A DNA stretch of 64,000 bases from JACVRX01 sp046726315 (GTDB lineage Bacteria > Actinomycetota > Actinomycetes > Jiangellales > Jiangellaceae), in NCBI GenBank assembly GCA_046726315.1, contig JBKPAG010000007.1:1-64000 (forward strand). Reading direction: 5' to 3'. Position numbers and translations under genes: made by a program. The notes under the pieces are model-generated. The model saw only the letters and a program-made list of their open reading frames with translations. It searched no databases and was not told the origin of the DNA. This document shows positions 17,045 through 25,734 of the stretch, piece after piece. Position 1 is the first letter of the stretch, and every line of letters begins with the position of its first letter.

Positions 17045-18357
17045 CGGTTTCTATTCTCCTCATAGACCGTCGCGATGGCAGGTCCGCCGTTGGACATCTG
17101 CAGCGCGGTCGGCGGCAGTTCGGCACGAGCGGCGCGATGCCGGTCCCGCGCGACCGACAACGGCTCCCGCCCGACCACCTCGCCGTCGCGGATCAGCGGC
17201 ACGAGCAGCGGCCGATCGTCGTGATCGGTGACCGGTGCGCTGCCCACACCGAGAACCTCGGCCTCGGCCATACCCTCTGGCGACCGCCGACGCAGGGCGT
17301 ACTTCCGGCCGCCGACGCTGATCTTGTCCTGGCTCTTCTTCGCGACCGAGACCATGACACCGCCGTCGTCCGAACGCGCGACGAGCTTGTACACCAAGCC
17401 CGCCGTGGGCGCGCCCGAGCCGGTGACCAAGGCAGTGCCGACGCCGTAAGCATCGACGGGCGCCGCCGCGAGCGCTGCGATCGCATGCTCGTCCAGATCG
17501 CTCGTCACGATGATCTTGGTGTTCGACGCGCCGAGGGCGTCCAGTTGCGCACGGACCGCGTGCGCCTGCGCGAGCAGGTCACCGGAGTCCAGCCGCACGG
17601 CACCCAGCTCCGGCCCTGCGACCTCGACGCCAAGCGCCACCGCCTCGCGAACGTCGTACGTGTCCACCAGCAACGTGGTCCCCTTGCCCAGCGAGTTGAC
17701 CTGCGCGGTGAACGCGTCGCGCTCCTGATCGTGCAGGAGGGTGAACGAGTGCGCGCTGGTGCCCCGAGTCGGAACTCCGTACGCACGACCGGCCTCGAGG
17801 TTGCTCGTCGATGCAAAGCCGGCTATGTAGGCCGCCCTGGCTGCGGCTGCTGCGGCCCACTCGTGAGTGCGCCGCGAACCCATCTCGATGCAGGGACGGT
17901 CACCGGCCGCTGCCGTCATCCGAGAAGCGGCCGAAGCAATCGCAGAGTCGAAGTTCAACACCGACAGGACGAGTGTCTCGAGGACAACGGCCTCGGCGAA
18001 GGTACCTTCGACGACGAGCAGCGGTGAGTACGGGAAGTAGCAATCGCCCTCGCCGTATCCCCATATGTCTCCGCGGAATCGGTAGTCGGCGAGCCACGAC
18101 AGCGTAGGCTCGTCGACGACCCGTCGCCGCTGCAGGTCTGCGAGGGCGTCGTCGGTGAATCGGAACCTCTGGACCGCGTCCAGCAGGCGTCCGGTGCCCG
18201 CGACCACGCCGTAACGTCGACCATCTGGCAACCGGCGGGCGAACACCTCGAACACCGATCGACGCGGCGCCGTACCACGTGCCAGCGCCGCCTGCACCAT
18301 CGTCAGCTCGTAGTGATCAGTGAGCAGCGCGGTCGGGAGGCCCTCGACGCCCGGCAC
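17041..18357 (-). CDS. pncB: nicotinate phosphoribosyltransferase
   Basis: The enzyme joins nicotinate to PRPP to make nicotinate mononucleotide. It starts LPTALLTDHYELTMVQAAL, the standard N-terminus. YRFRGDIWGYGEGDCYFPYSPLLVVEG, IEMGSRRTHEWAAAAAARAAYIAGFASTSNLEAGRAYGVPTRGTSAHSF (with the His phosphorylated in homologues) and RLDSGDLLAQA follow. I choose GTG 18355-18357, which places the conserved start nine residues in. A longer open frame reaches 18432 but overlaps the divergent clpS promoter. No ribosome binding site is visible, so it may be leaderless. The gene order with clpS matches M. tuberculosis. Confidence 0.93.
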   Translation of the reverse strand: MPGVEGLPTALLTDHYELTMVQAALARGTAPRRSVFEVFARRLPDGRRYGVVAGTGRLLDAVQRFRFTDDALADLQRRRVVDEPTLSWLADYRFRGDIWGYGEGDCYFPYSPLLVVEGTFAEAVVLETLVLSVLNFDSAIASAASRMTAAAGDRPCIEMGSRRTHEWAAAAAARAAYIAGFASTSNLEAGRAYGVPTRGTSAHSFTLLHDQERDAFTAQVNSLGKGTTLLVDTYDVREAVALGVEVAGPELGAVRLDSGDLLAQAHAVRAQLDALGASNTKIIVTSDLDEHAIAALAAAPVDAYGVGTALVTGSGAPTAGLVYKLVARSDDGGVMVSVAKKSQDKISVGGRKYALRRRSPEGMAEAEVLGVGSAPVTDHDDRPLLVPLIRDGEVVGREPLSVARDRHRAARAELPPTALQMSNGGPAIATVYEENRNR

Positions 18358-18419
18358 GATCCACAGCGTAGCTGTGCACCCGCGCCTGCGGGTGAGCACG
18401 AAGTGACACCATAAGGGCC

Positions 18420-18713
18420 GTGACCACCGCACCTGCCGAGGTCGAGCGGCCGGAGGCCGACCAGGTCGTCGTGCCCGACACGCCGTGGTCGACGGTCGTC
18501 TGGAACGACCCGGTCAACCTGATGTCGTACGTCACCTATGTGTTCCAGTCTTACTTCGGCTATGCGCGCGCGAAGGCCGAACGCCTCATGCTCGACGTGC
18601 ACGAGAAGGGCAAGGCGACGGTCTCGTCTGGGAGCCGTGAGGCGATGGAGCGCGATGTGGAGGCCATGCACGGCTACGGCCTGTGGGCCACGATGCAGAA
18701 GGCGGGGGACTGA
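18420..18713 (+). CDS. clpS: ClpS, ATP-dependent Clp protease adaptor
   Basis: The 97-residue adaptor delivers N-degron substrates to the ClpC/ClpP machine. The core is PWSTVVWNDPVNLMSYVTYVFQSYFGYARAKAERLMLDVHEKGKATVSSGSREAMERDVEAMHGYGLWATM. It includes the N-D-P/D substrate pocket and the V-H-x-x-G-x-A motif. Start is GTG 18420. Divergent from pncB and followed by the DUF2017 gene, as in mycobacteria. Confidence 0.96.
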   Translation: MTTAPAEVERPEADQVVVPDTPWSTVVWNDPVNLMSYVTYVFQSYFGYARAKAERLMLDVHEKGKATVSSGSREAMERDVEAMHGYGLWATMQKAGD

Positions 18714-19324
18714 GGCTGAGTACCGCGTTCCGGCGGACCCGCGGTGGCGGGGTATCGGCTGCCTTCCACCAGGTCGAGATCGAGCTGCTGCGGTCACTGG
18801 TTGGCCAACTCCTGGAGCTGGTGCGTGGCCAGCCTGCAGTGCGCGACCCACGATTGTCCGACGACCCGCTCGCGGATGCGCTGGGTTTCGGCGACGATCC
18901 GTCCCGGCCGACCGATCCCGTTGTGCTGCGATTGTTCCCCGACGGATACCGCGAGGACGACGAAGCAGCAGCAGAGTTCCGCCGCTTCACTGAACGCAGT
19001 CTGCGGGACGCCAAGGCCGACAGCGCCGCGACGATGCTGGCATCCCTCGAAGCCGTGAGCGTGATGGACTCGGCGAAGGAAGACGTCTCGAAGCGGGAAA
19101 AGATCCGCGTGCGGCTGGACCCTGCGAAGGCCCTGGCATGGCTGCGCACTCTCACGGATCTGCGGTTGGCCCTCGGCACCCGGCTCGGGGTCGAGGAGGG
19201 TGACGACGAGCACTGGGAAGCGCTCGCCGACGACGACCCCCGGCGTCACATCCACGACGTCTACGACTGGCTCGGTTGGGTACAGGAGACCTTGGTCCGC
19301 GCCATGTCAGCGCGGCTGCGCTGA
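18683..19324 (+). CDS. DUF2017 protein
   Basis: This protein of up to 213 residues matches the actinobacterial DUF2017 family always found after clpS (Rv1332 in M. tuberculosis). It has FHQVEIELLRSLVGQLLELV, DDPVLRLFPDGY-like text, EFRRFTERSLRDAKADSAATMLASL and HDVYDWLGWVQETLVRAM. Function is unknown; conserved linkage suggests a tie to Clp proteolysis. The start is uncertain. GTG 18683 would overlap clpS by 31 nt without a clear ribosome binding site, while CTG 18710 overlaps the clpS stop as CTGA behind a purine-rich stretch. Confidence 0.85.
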   Translation: MGHDAEGGGLRLSTAFRRTRGGGVSAAFHQVEIELLRSLVGQLLELVRGQPAVRDPRLSDDPLADALGFGDDPSRPTDPVVLRLFPDGYREDDEAAAEFRRFTERSLRDAKADSAATMLASLEAVSVMDSAKEDVSKREKIRVRLDPAKALAWLRTLTDLRLALGTRLGVEEGDDEHWEALADDDPRRHIHDVYDWLGWVQETLVRAMSARLR

Positions 19325-19350
19325 ATCGCGCTGCCCTAGGCTCATCGGCC

Positions 19351-19764
19351 GTGCTGAGCATCCATGGCGAGCTGGTTGACGCGATGGTCGCCCACGCCCG
19401 CCGGGACCACCCGGACGAGGCCTGCGGAGTCATCGCCGGCCCCGCCGGCTCCGACCGGCCGGTGCGAATCGTGCCTATGGCCAATGCCGAGCGATCGCCC
19501 ACCTTCTACCGGTTCGACTCGCTGGAGCAGCTCGCCGTATGGCGGGAGATGGACCAGCGCGACGAGGAACCGATTGTCATCTACCATTCGCATACTGCGA
19601 CCGAGGCCTACCCGTCTCGAACGGATGTCGCATATGCCAACGAACCGGCGGCACATTACGTCCTGGTTTCCACCCGCGATCCAGAGCACGTCGAACTCCG
19701 CTCGTTCCGGATCGTCGATGGCGACGTGACCGAGGAGGCGGTGCAGATCACCGGTCGGGAATGA
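19351..19764 (+). CDS. mec: Mec-type JAMM (M67) zinc metallopeptidase
   Basis: The 137-residue protease has the JAMM zinc site: Glu23 (DEACGVIAG), His79 and His81 (IYHSHTATEAYPSRTD), Ser89 and Asp92. In M. tuberculosis Mec releases cysteine from the CysO-cysteine adduct made by CysM, and cysO and cysM follow directly here. GTG 19351 is used because the longer open frame back to 19276 overlaps the DUF2017 gene and has no family sequence. Since this CysO carries residues past its GG, Mec may also mature CysO, as JAMM proteases do for some other sulfur carriers. Confidence 0.93.
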   Translation: MLSIHGELVDAMVAHARRDHPDEACGVIAGPAGSDRPVRIVPMANAERSPTFYRFDSLEQLAVWREMDQRDEEPIVIYHSHTATEAYPSRTDVAYANEPAAHYVLVSTRDPEHVELRSFRIVDGDVTEEAVQITGRE

Positions 19765-19824
19765 TGGATCGGGACAAACCCGTTCCGCAGTACCGACGAT
19801 CGTCTGATCACAGGAGCACGGCCG

Positions 19825-20169
19825 ATGGCCATCGAGGTCCGCATCCCCACGATCCTGCGCCAGTACACAGGTGGCGCGAAGTCCGTCGAGGGCGCCGGTG
19901 ACACCTTGGCGGCGGTCATCGATGACCTGGAGTCGCGGCACCCCGGCCTGCGCAACCGCCTGGTCGAAGGCGAAGGACTGCGCCGGTTCGTCAATGTCTA
20001 TCTGAACGACGAGGATGTCCGGTTCCTGGATGGGCTGAAGACGCCGGTATCGGACGGCGACTCGCTGACCGTGCTGCCGGCGGTGGCGGGCGGGAGCGCG
20101 ACTCGGGGGCCGCTCGCGGCCGGAGAGCGCGAGCCCATCCGGTTGGCCGGAGGAGGCGCCAGCCGGTGA
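19825..20169 (+). CDS. cysO: CysO, ubiquitin-fold sulfur carrier with a C-terminal extension
   Basis: The 114-residue MoaD/ThiS-fold protein carries sulfur as a thiocarboxylate for cysteine synthesis by CysM. Residues 1-90 align with M. tuberculosis CysO, including RRFVNVYLNDEDVRFLDGLKTPVSDGDSLTVLPAVAGG. The mycobacterial protein ends at that GG. Here translation continues 24 residues (SATRGPLAAGEREPIRLAGG, then GASR) and ends in a GTGA overlap with cysM. The extension must be removed before activation unless a different end is used. It begins 60 bases after mec. Confidence 0.93.
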   Translation: MAIEVRIPTILRQYTGGAKSVEGAGDTLAAVIDDLESRHPGLRNRLVEGEGLRRFVNVYLNDEDVRFLDGLKTPVSDGDSLTVLPAVAGGSATRGPLAAGEREPIRLAGGGASR

Positions 20170-21113
20170 GATTCGACTCGCTGCTGGACTCGGTGGGCCG
20201 CACCCCCCTGGTCGGGCTGCCGCGGATGTCACTCTCGGGCGACGTCCGGTTGTGGGCGAAGCTGGAGGACCGGAACCCGACCGGCTCGCTCAAGGACCGT
20301 CCAGCGCTGCAAATGATCGAGACCGCCGAGCGCGACGGCTTGCTGTCTGCTGGCTGCACGATTCTCGAGCCGACGTCGGGCAACACCGGCATCTCGCTGG
20401 CCATGGCTGCTCGAGTGAAGGGCTACCGGCTGGTCTGCGTGATGCCGGAGAACACATCGGTGGAGCGTCGCCAGTTGCTGTCGATGTGGGGAGCCGAGAT
20501 CGTATTCTCCGCGGCCGCGGGCGGTTCGAATGAAGCCGTCCGGGTCGCCAAGCAGATGGCTGCACAGAACCCGGGCTGGGTCATGCTCTACCAGTACGGC
20601 AACCCGGCCAACACGTATGCGCACTACTCGACCACCGGGCCGGAAATCCTCGAAGATCTTCCGTCGATCACCCACTTCGTCGCCGGCTTGGGAACGACCG
20701 GAACTGTCATGGGCGTCGGCCGCTACCTGCGCGAGAAGGTCCCGGGAATCCGAATCGTGGCCGCGGAGCCACGATACGGGGAGCTGGTCTATGGCCTGCG
20801 CAACCTGGACGAGGGTTTCGTACCCGAGTTGTACGACGAGTCGGTCCTCACGGCGCGCTTCTCGGTTGGTACGCGCGACGCCGTCCGACGCACCCGCGAA
20901 CTGCTCGAGAACGAGGGGATCTTCGCCGGCATCTCCACCGGCGCGATCCTGCACGCGGCGTTGGCCGAGGCGAACAAGGCGGTCACGGCCCACGAACGGG
21001 CCGATATCGCATTCCTGGTCTGCGATGGTGGCTGGAAATACCTGTCGACGGGCGCGTACGAAGGGCCACTCGACGCAGCCGAGAATCGCCTCGACGGCCA
21101 GTTATGGGCGTAA
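20166..21113 (+). CDS. cysM: CysM, O-phosphoserine sulfhydrylase
   Basis: This 315-residue PLP enzyme uses O-phosphoserine and CysO-thiocarboxylate to form CysO-cysteine. It closely matches M. tuberculosis CysM: RLWAKLEDRNPTGSLKDRPALQMIE with PLP Lys43, ILEPTSGNTGISLAMAARVKGYRLVCVMPENTSVERRQLL, YQYGNPANTYAHY, AEPRYGE, GISTGAILHAAL and the C-terminal DGQLWA that closes over the active site. This closely follows the CysM branch rather than CysK. Start GTG 20166 overlaps the cysO stop, coupling carrier and enzyme. Confidence 0.96.
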   Translation: MRFDSLLDSVGRTPLVGLPRMSLSGDVRLWAKLEDRNPTGSLKDRPALQMIETAERDGLLSAGCTILEPTSGNTGISLAMAARVKGYRLVCVMPENTSVERRQLLSMWGAEIVFSAAAGGSNEAVRVAKQMAAQNPGWVMLYQYGNPANTYAHYSTTGPEILEDLPSITHFVAGLGTTGTVMGVGRYLREKVPGIRIVAAEPRYGELVYGLRNLDEGFVPELYDESVLTARFSVGTRDAVRRTRELLENEGIFAGISTGAILHAALAEANKAVTAHERADIAFLVCDGGWKYLSTGAYEGPLDAAENRLDGQLWA

Positions 21114-21141
21114 GGCCGGGGTGCATTTCGGACGACCTCGG

Positions 21142-21474
21142 TCAGGCCGAGGTGTCGGCGCGAGGGTGCACCGAGGGGCGGTCGGCGAGCGGTCGGGTCG
21201 GCGGCGGTATCTCGTCGCGAAAGACGTTCAGCACGACCTCGCAGTCGCAGTAGCCACCCTGGTCCTCGAGATCGGCAATGAGGTTCGACGACGCGCTTGG
21301 GTTGGCCTGCTGCCAGCGACGCACGAAGCGAAGCCCGCCGTCGCAGCCGCGCCGTGACACCGTTCGGCGCACGAAGCACCGCAGGCATTCGTGCGGCTCC
21401 GGACCTCCTGCGGCCGGCGCGAGCGACGCCAGGAACCGCTCGGCTTCGTCGCCGATGGACATCTGGTTTCCCAT
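21142..21474 (-). CDS. DUF2695 protein
   Basis: The 110-residue protein shows the DUF2695 pattern: HECLRCFVRRTVSRRGCDGGLRFVRRWQQAN followed by a Cys-rich DQGGYCDCEVVLNVF. The spaced Cys residues (CLRC, GC, CDC) suggest metal or redox chemistry, but no function is known. It is a single gene on the opposite strand to cysM, converging on it, with the DUF4192 gene divergent. Confidence 0.82.
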   Translation of the reverse strand: MGNQMSIGDEAERFLASLAPAAGGPEPHECLRCFVRRTVSRRGCDGGLRFVRRWQQANPSASSNLIADLEDQGGYCDCEVVLNVFRDEIPPPTRPLADRPSVHPRADTSA

Positions 21475-21658
21475 GGCGATCCTTTCGATCGACTTGAATG
21501 GATCCTTGTGGTGTACATCCCGGGTCCGACAAGAGTGACCGGCAGCGGCGCAGTCGGGTCGTTATGGCGTGAACAACCGCGGCACAACGCCAGCGTTATC
21601 CACAGGTCGCGCTGCGGCTATGGAACCAGCCGGTGTGCGCAGTGCAGGCTCTGCGGTC

Positions 21659-22732
21659 ATGAACGCACCCGCCCGGCCCGTCGTACTCAAGTTCGGCAGC
21701 CCGGTCGACATCGTCGGCGCGATCCCTTCCCTGCTGCGTTTCCATCCGGCGGAAAGCGTGGTCGTGATGTGCCTACGCGGGCCGCGCAGGCGGACCGGGC
21801 TCACCATGCGGTTCGACCTGGTCGACCCGCGGCTTGACAAGGCTCTCGCGACTGAAATCGTGCGCCGCGTCGCCGCGGAAAGGGCGGATGCCGCGATCAT
21901 GGTGTGCTACACCGAGGCCACGAACGGACCAGATCGGTTGCCTCGTACCGGGCTGGTCGACGAGATCGGCGTGCTGCTGCTCCGGCGCGGCATCGAGGTG
22001 GCCGAGGCCCTACTGGTACGCGCGGCCAGGTGGTTTTCCTATCTCTGCAGCCAACCCTGCTGCCCGCCGGCGGGCATCCCGATCCCCACTGTGGTCGAAG
22101 GCGTCGTGGCCCAGCTCGAGGCGGAGCGGGTGTTCTCGGGTCGCGCCATGCTGGGCTCGCGCGAAGATGTCGAAGCGAGCGTGCGTGGCCCGGTGGCGCT
22201 GCGGCGCATCGCCCTCGAGCAGGTTTACGACCGGGTCGGCGAGGCGGTCGTTGCCGAAATCACCGGCGACGGCGCTGGCGCCTTTCGGCGGCGAACCGTT
22301 GCGGTGGCCCGCTCGGCGTTCGACGAGTACATCGACGGCAACGGTGACCTCGACGACGCCGAGGCGGCCCGGATCGTTCTCGGCCTCCGCGACAAGATCG
22401 CCAGGGACGAGCTGACGACGTGGACGCTCGACGGCCGAATTGATGAGTTGATCGGGTTCCTCACCCAGTTGGCGCAGCGAGCCCTCGACGAAGACGCGGC
22501 ACCGATCTGCACTGTTCTCGCGTCCGCCGTCTATCAGCACGGCGGTGGTGCGCTGGCGAGTGTCGCGCTCGAGCGCGCGTTGCGTAGCGACCCGGGCTAT
22601 GAGATGGCCCGGCTGCTCGAGACCATGTTGCTCGGCCAGCTACCACCGGCGAGGTTGCGGGCGGTCATCAAGGACACCAGATCGGAAGTCCGTCGGCAGC
22701 TGGACGAGTCGGATGACGCCCTCGACGGCTGA
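21659..22732 (+). CDS. DUF4192 protein
   Basis: The protein of about 357 residues matches DUF4192, an actinobacterial family of unknown function. Its N-terminal landmark is VLKFGSPVDIVGAIPSLLRFHPAESVVVMCLRGPRRRTGLTMRFDL, and the C-terminal helical part includes VLASAVYQHGGGALASVALERALRSDPGYEMARLLETML. It is soluble and has no signal peptide. The start is uncertain: ATG 21659 fits the family best, with in-frame ATG 21620 and GTG 21569 also possible. murI follows after 24 bases. Confidence 0.85.
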   Translation: MNAPARPVVLKFGSPVDIVGAIPSLLRFHPAESVVVMCLRGPRRRTGLTMRFDLVDPRLDKALATEIVRRVAAERADAAIMVCYTEATNGPDRLPRTGLVDEIGVLLLRRGIEVAEALLVRAARWFSYLCSQPCCPPAGIPIPTVVEGVVAQLEAERVFSGRAMLGSREDVEASVRGPVALRRIALEQVYDRVGEAVVAEITGDGAGAFRRRTVAVARSAFDEYIDGNGDLDDAEAARIVLGLRDKIARDELTTWTLDGRIDELIGFLTQLAQRALDEDAAPICTVLASAVYQHGGGALASVALERALRSDPGYEMARLLETMLLGQLPPARLRAVIKDTRSEVRRQLDESDDALDG

Positions 22733-22756
22733 GGCCTGGCGTACGCTCGTCGGGCC

Positions 22757-23632
22757 ATGAACGACGCACCGATCGGGATCTTCGACAGCGGCGTGGGTGG
22801 TCTGACCGTCGCACGCAGCGTTCTCGACCAGCTGCCGCACGAACCCATCCGCTATGTCGGTGACACCGCCCGCGGACCGTATGGCCCTCGCTTACTGGCC
22901 GACGTGCGAGCCTTCGCCTTGGAGGTGATGGACCAGCTGGTCGACGAGGGCGTGAAGTTGCTGGTCATCGCGTGCAACTCGGCCAGCAGCGCGGTACTGC
23001 GGGATGCCCGGGAGCGCTATCGGGTGCCGGTTGTCGAGGTGATCCAGCCGGCCGTGCGGCGTGCGGTTGCTGCCACTCGCAATGGGAACGTGGGCGTCAT
23101 CGGTACCCGGGCAACCGTGCTGTCGAAGGCCTACGAGGACTCGTTCGCCGCGGCGCCACACCTGCGGATCACCACCAAGGCTTGCCCGCTCTTCGTCGAG
23201 TTCGTCGAACAGGGCGTCACACACGGCCCGGAGCTCGAAGGGGTAGCCCGGGAGTACCTAGAGCCGGTTCGCGCCGCCGGTGTCGACACCCTTGTGCTCG
23301 GCTGTACCCACTATCCGCTGCTCACCGGAGTGGTGTCGTACATCATGGGTGAAGGGGTCACCCTCGTCAGCAGCGCCGAGGAGACCGCGCAGGACGTCTA
23401 CCGGGTGCTCACAGAACACGGGCTGATGCGCGACGACGACCTGCCTGCGCCGGTGCACGAGTTCCGCGCCACCGGGGACCCGCGTCCGTTCGCCGAGCTG
23501 GGCCGGCGGTTTCTCGGCCCCGAGGTTGCCACACCCGCGGGGGGTCCGCCGCCGCGAACCCCTACATACTCCGAACCCGCGGGAGCTCCGCCGCCGCGAA
23601 CACCCACAGACTCAGTGAACGTCTTGCCGTGA
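22757..23632 (+). CDS. murI: glutamate racemase with a repeat-derived C-terminal tail
   Basis: The 291-residue enzyme interconverts L- and D-glutamate for peptidoglycan. The two catalytic cysteines are in IACNSAS (Cys73) and VLGCTHYPLL. GIFDSGVGGLTVARSV, YVGDTARGPYG and VVEVIQPAVRRA are family marks. The usual end is near RRFLGPEV. Beyond it come two 14-residue repeats (PAGGPPPRTPTYSE and PAGAPPPRTPTDSV) encoded by a 42-nt tandem repeat, an addition I would expect to be disordered. The stop overlaps the start of the next gene as GTGA. Confidence 0.96.
   Translation: MNDAPIGIFDSGVGGLTVARSVLDQLPHEPIRYVGDTARGPYGPRLLADVRAFALEVMDQLVDEGVKLLVIACNSASSAVLRDARERYRVPVVEVIQPAVRRAVAATRNGNVGVIGTRATVLSKAYEDSFAAAPHLRITTKACPLFVEFVEQGVTHGPELEGVAREYLEPVRAAGVDTLVLGCTHYPLLTGVVSYIMGEGVTLVSSAEETAQDVYRVLTEHGLMRDDDLPAPVHEFRATGDPRPFAELGRRFLGPEVATPAGGPPPRTPTYSEPAGAPPPRTPTDSVNVLP
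23534..23617 (+). repeat. two 42-nt tandem repeats at the 3' end of murI
   Basis: Copies at 23534-23575 and 23576-23617 keep the reading frame and encode the Pro/Gly-rich murI tail. Both contain CCCGCGGG and CCGCCGCCGCG, giving G/C-rich secondary structure like the palindromes elsewhere in the window. Confidence 0.75.
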
Positions 23633-24375
23633 AGCTGACCGTTCTCGGGTGTTCAGGGTCGGTGCCTGGGCCGAACTCGCCCGCATCCTCGTACCTGGTC
23701 GAGGCCGACGGGTTTCGGCTGTTGCTCGACCTTGGGAACGGTGCGCTCGGCGCCCTTCAGGGACACGCCACGTTTGCCGACATCGATGCTGTGGTGCTCA
23801 GTCACCTGCACCCGGACCACTGCCTCGACCTGTGCAGCCTCTATGTCGCCCGTCGCTACGGGCCCGATGCCGGAGGCCCGGCGATACCCGTCTGGGGACC
23901 GACGGACACGGCCGCGCGAATGGCGGCGGCCTACGGCCTGGACCCGGAACCGGGCATGTTGAAAGCGTTCGACTTCCGCACCTATCCCGACGGCGCGTTC
24001 GAGGTCGGTCCACTCGAGGTATGGGCGGCTCCGGTCGTGCATCCGGTCCCCGCCTACGCCATACGGGTCGAGTACGACGGCCGGTGCGTCGCCTATTCGG
24101 GCGACACCGCACCGACCCCGGCACTGGTGGATCTCGCCTCCGGCGCCGACCTGTTCGTCTGTGAGGCCTCGTTCCGCGACGGCGAGGACAACCCGTCCGG
24201 CCTGCACCTCACCGGGCGGGAAGCAGGCGAGCACGCGAAGGCCGCAGGCATTGGCCGACTGGTTGTCACCCACATCCCGCCGTGGGGACACATTGCGGCC
24301 GCGGTGGCCGGCGCGTCGGACGTGTTCGGTGGGCCCGTGACCGCAGCGCGGTCTGGCCTGGTCCTGGATGTCTGA
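23629..24375 (+). CDS. metallo-beta-lactamase-fold hydrolase, Rv1339-like
   Basis: This 248-residue MBL-fold protein has the binuclear metal site: HLHPDH at residues 59-64, a later His in APVVHPVPAYAIRV, Asp in YSGDTAP and His in LTGREAGEHAKAAGIGRLVVTHIPPWG. Its position between murI and rph matches M. tuberculosis Rv1339, reported as an atypical class II cyclic-nucleotide phosphodiesterase. A cyclic-nucleotide or RNA-related phosphodiesterase role is therefore likely, but substrate choice cannot be read from sequence. GTG 23629 overlaps the murI stop. Confidence 0.85.
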   Translation: MKLTVLGCSGSVPGPNSPASSYLVEADGFRLLLDLGNGALGALQGHATFADIDAVVLSHLHPDHCLDLCSLYVARRYGPDAGGPAIPVWGPTDTAARMAAAYGLDPEPGMLKAFDFRTYPDGAFEVGPLEVWAAPVVHPVPAYAIRVEYDGRCVAYSGDTAPTPALVDLASGADLFVCEASFRDGEDNPSGLHLTGREAGEHAKAAGIGRLVVTHIPPWGHIAAAVAGASDVFGGPVTAARSGLVLDV

Positions 24376-24397
24376 TCCGGCCGATAACCTTCCGGAC

Positions 24398-25120
24398 ATG
24401 GCCCGTCCTGACGGCCGAGCGGCCGACCAGCTGCGTCCGGTGCGGATCACCCGAGGCTGGCTCGACCACGCCGAAGGGAGCGTACTGGTGGAATTCGGCG
24501 CCACGCGGGTGCTGTGCGCTGCGTCGGTCACGGAGGGCGTTCCTCGCTGGCGGAAGGGCTCCGGACAGGGCTGGGTGACCGCCGAATACGCGATGTTGCC
24601 TCGATCCACGAACACCCGGTCAGACCGGGAATCGGTCAGGGGCCGGATCGGCGGGCGCACGCACGAGATCTCGCGGCTGGTCGGACGCGCGTTGCGAGGA
24701 GTCATCGACGTCTCCGCGCTTGGTGAGAACACCGTCGTACTCGACTGCGACGTGCTACAGGCGGACGGGGGCACCCGCACGGCCGCCATCACCGGTGCCT
24801 ACGTAGCGCTGGCCGACGCCGTCGAGTGGATGCGCGGCCGCGCGTTGTTGACCTCAGGTGATGTTCTGCGCGGTTCCGTGGCGGCCGTGTCGGTTGGGGT
24901 CGTCGACGGCGAGCCGTTGCTGGACCTGTGCTACGAGGAAGACGTTCGAGCCGAGACCGATATGAACGTCGTCATGACCGGCGAGGGTCGGTTCGTCGAG
25001 GTCCAGGGCACGGCCGAGGGTGAACCCTTCGACCGGCCCGAGCTCGATGCCCTGCTCACTCTCGCCGAGACCGGGTGCGCAGAGCTCACCGGCCTGCAGC
25101 GTGCTGCCCTCACCGGATGA
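24398..25120 (+). CDS. rph: ribonuclease PH
   Basis: The 240-residue phosphorolytic 3'-5' exoribonuclease trims tRNA precursors. Family marks include RPVRITRGWLDHAEGSVLVEFGATRVLCAASV, GWVTAEYAMLPRSTNTRSDRE, GRTHEISRLVGRALRGVID and LDCDVLQADGGTRTAAITGAYVAL, the phosphate-site region. ATG 24398 puts the first conserved residues at the usual distance. ATG 24368, overlapping the previous stop, is an alternative. The end overlaps rdgB as ATGA. Confidence 0.95.
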   Translation: MARPDGRAADQLRPVRITRGWLDHAEGSVLVEFGATRVLCAASVTEGVPRWRKGSGQGWVTAEYAMLPRSTNTRSDRESVRGRIGGRTHEISRLVGRALRGVIDVSALGENTVVLDCDVLQADGGTRTAAITGAYVALADAVEWMRGRALLTSGDVLRGSVAAVSVGVVDGEPLLDLCYEEDVRAETDMNVVMTGEGRFVEVQGTAEGEPFDRPELDALLTLAETGCAELTGLQRAALTG

Positions 25121-25734
25121 ATGCGGACGGCCGCCATCGGGTCCTGCTCGCGACCCGGAACCCGTACAAGGTCCAGGAGTTGCGCAGGATCCTCGCTGAC
25201 GCCGGTGTCTCGGGCGTCGAGTTGGTGTCACTTGCCGACAACCCCGACGCGCCGGACGTCGCGGAGACCGGGCTGACATTCGGCGAGAATGCCGTGCTTA
25301 AGGCGACGACCGTTGCCGCTGCCACCGGGCTGCCTGCGATTGCCGACGACTCCGGGCTGAGCGTCGACGTGCTCGGCGGCATGCCGGGCGTCTTGTCGGC
25401 TCGGTGGGCCGGTCGGCACGGGGACGACGCGGCGAACCTTGCACTGGTGCTCGATCAGCTCGCCGACGTTCCCGACGACCGGCGCACCGCCAGGTTCGTC
25501 TGCGCGGCGGCCCTGGCTCTCCCCGACGGCACGGTGATCGTCGAAGAGGGCGTTGTGCTCGGACGGCTGGTCCGGGAACCGCGGGGGAGCAACGGCTTCG
25601 GCTATGACCCGATCTTCGTTCCGGACGGGGAAACCCGAACCACGGCCGAGCTCCCGTCGGCGGAGAAGGATGCCATCAGTCACCGCGGCCGGGCATTCCG
25701 CGCGCTGGCCCCACACCTGCTCAGGCTCACCTGA
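25117..25734 (+). CDS. rdgB: RdgB/HAM1-type XTP/dITP pyrophosphatase
   Basis: The 205-residue enzyme removes deaminated purine nucleotides (dITP, XTP) before they enter DNA or RNA. Motifs are LLATRNPYKVQELRRIL, ADDSGLSVDVLGGMPGVLSARWAG and GSNGFGYDPIFVPDGETRTTAELPSAEKDAISHRGRAFRAL, covering triphosphate and base binding. ATG 25117 overlaps the rph stop. The stop codon itself lies inside the first CACCTGATCG repeat of the cluster that follows. Confidence 0.96.
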   Translation: MNADGRHRVLLATRNPYKVQELRRILADAGVSGVELVSLADNPDAPDVAETGLTFGENAVLKATTVAAATGLPAIADDSGLSVDVLGGMPGVLSARWAGRHGDDAANLALVLDQLADVPDDRRTARFVCAAALALPDGTVIVEEGVVLGRLVREPRGSNGFGYDPIFVPDGETRTTAELPSAEKDAISHRGRAFRALAPHLLRLT

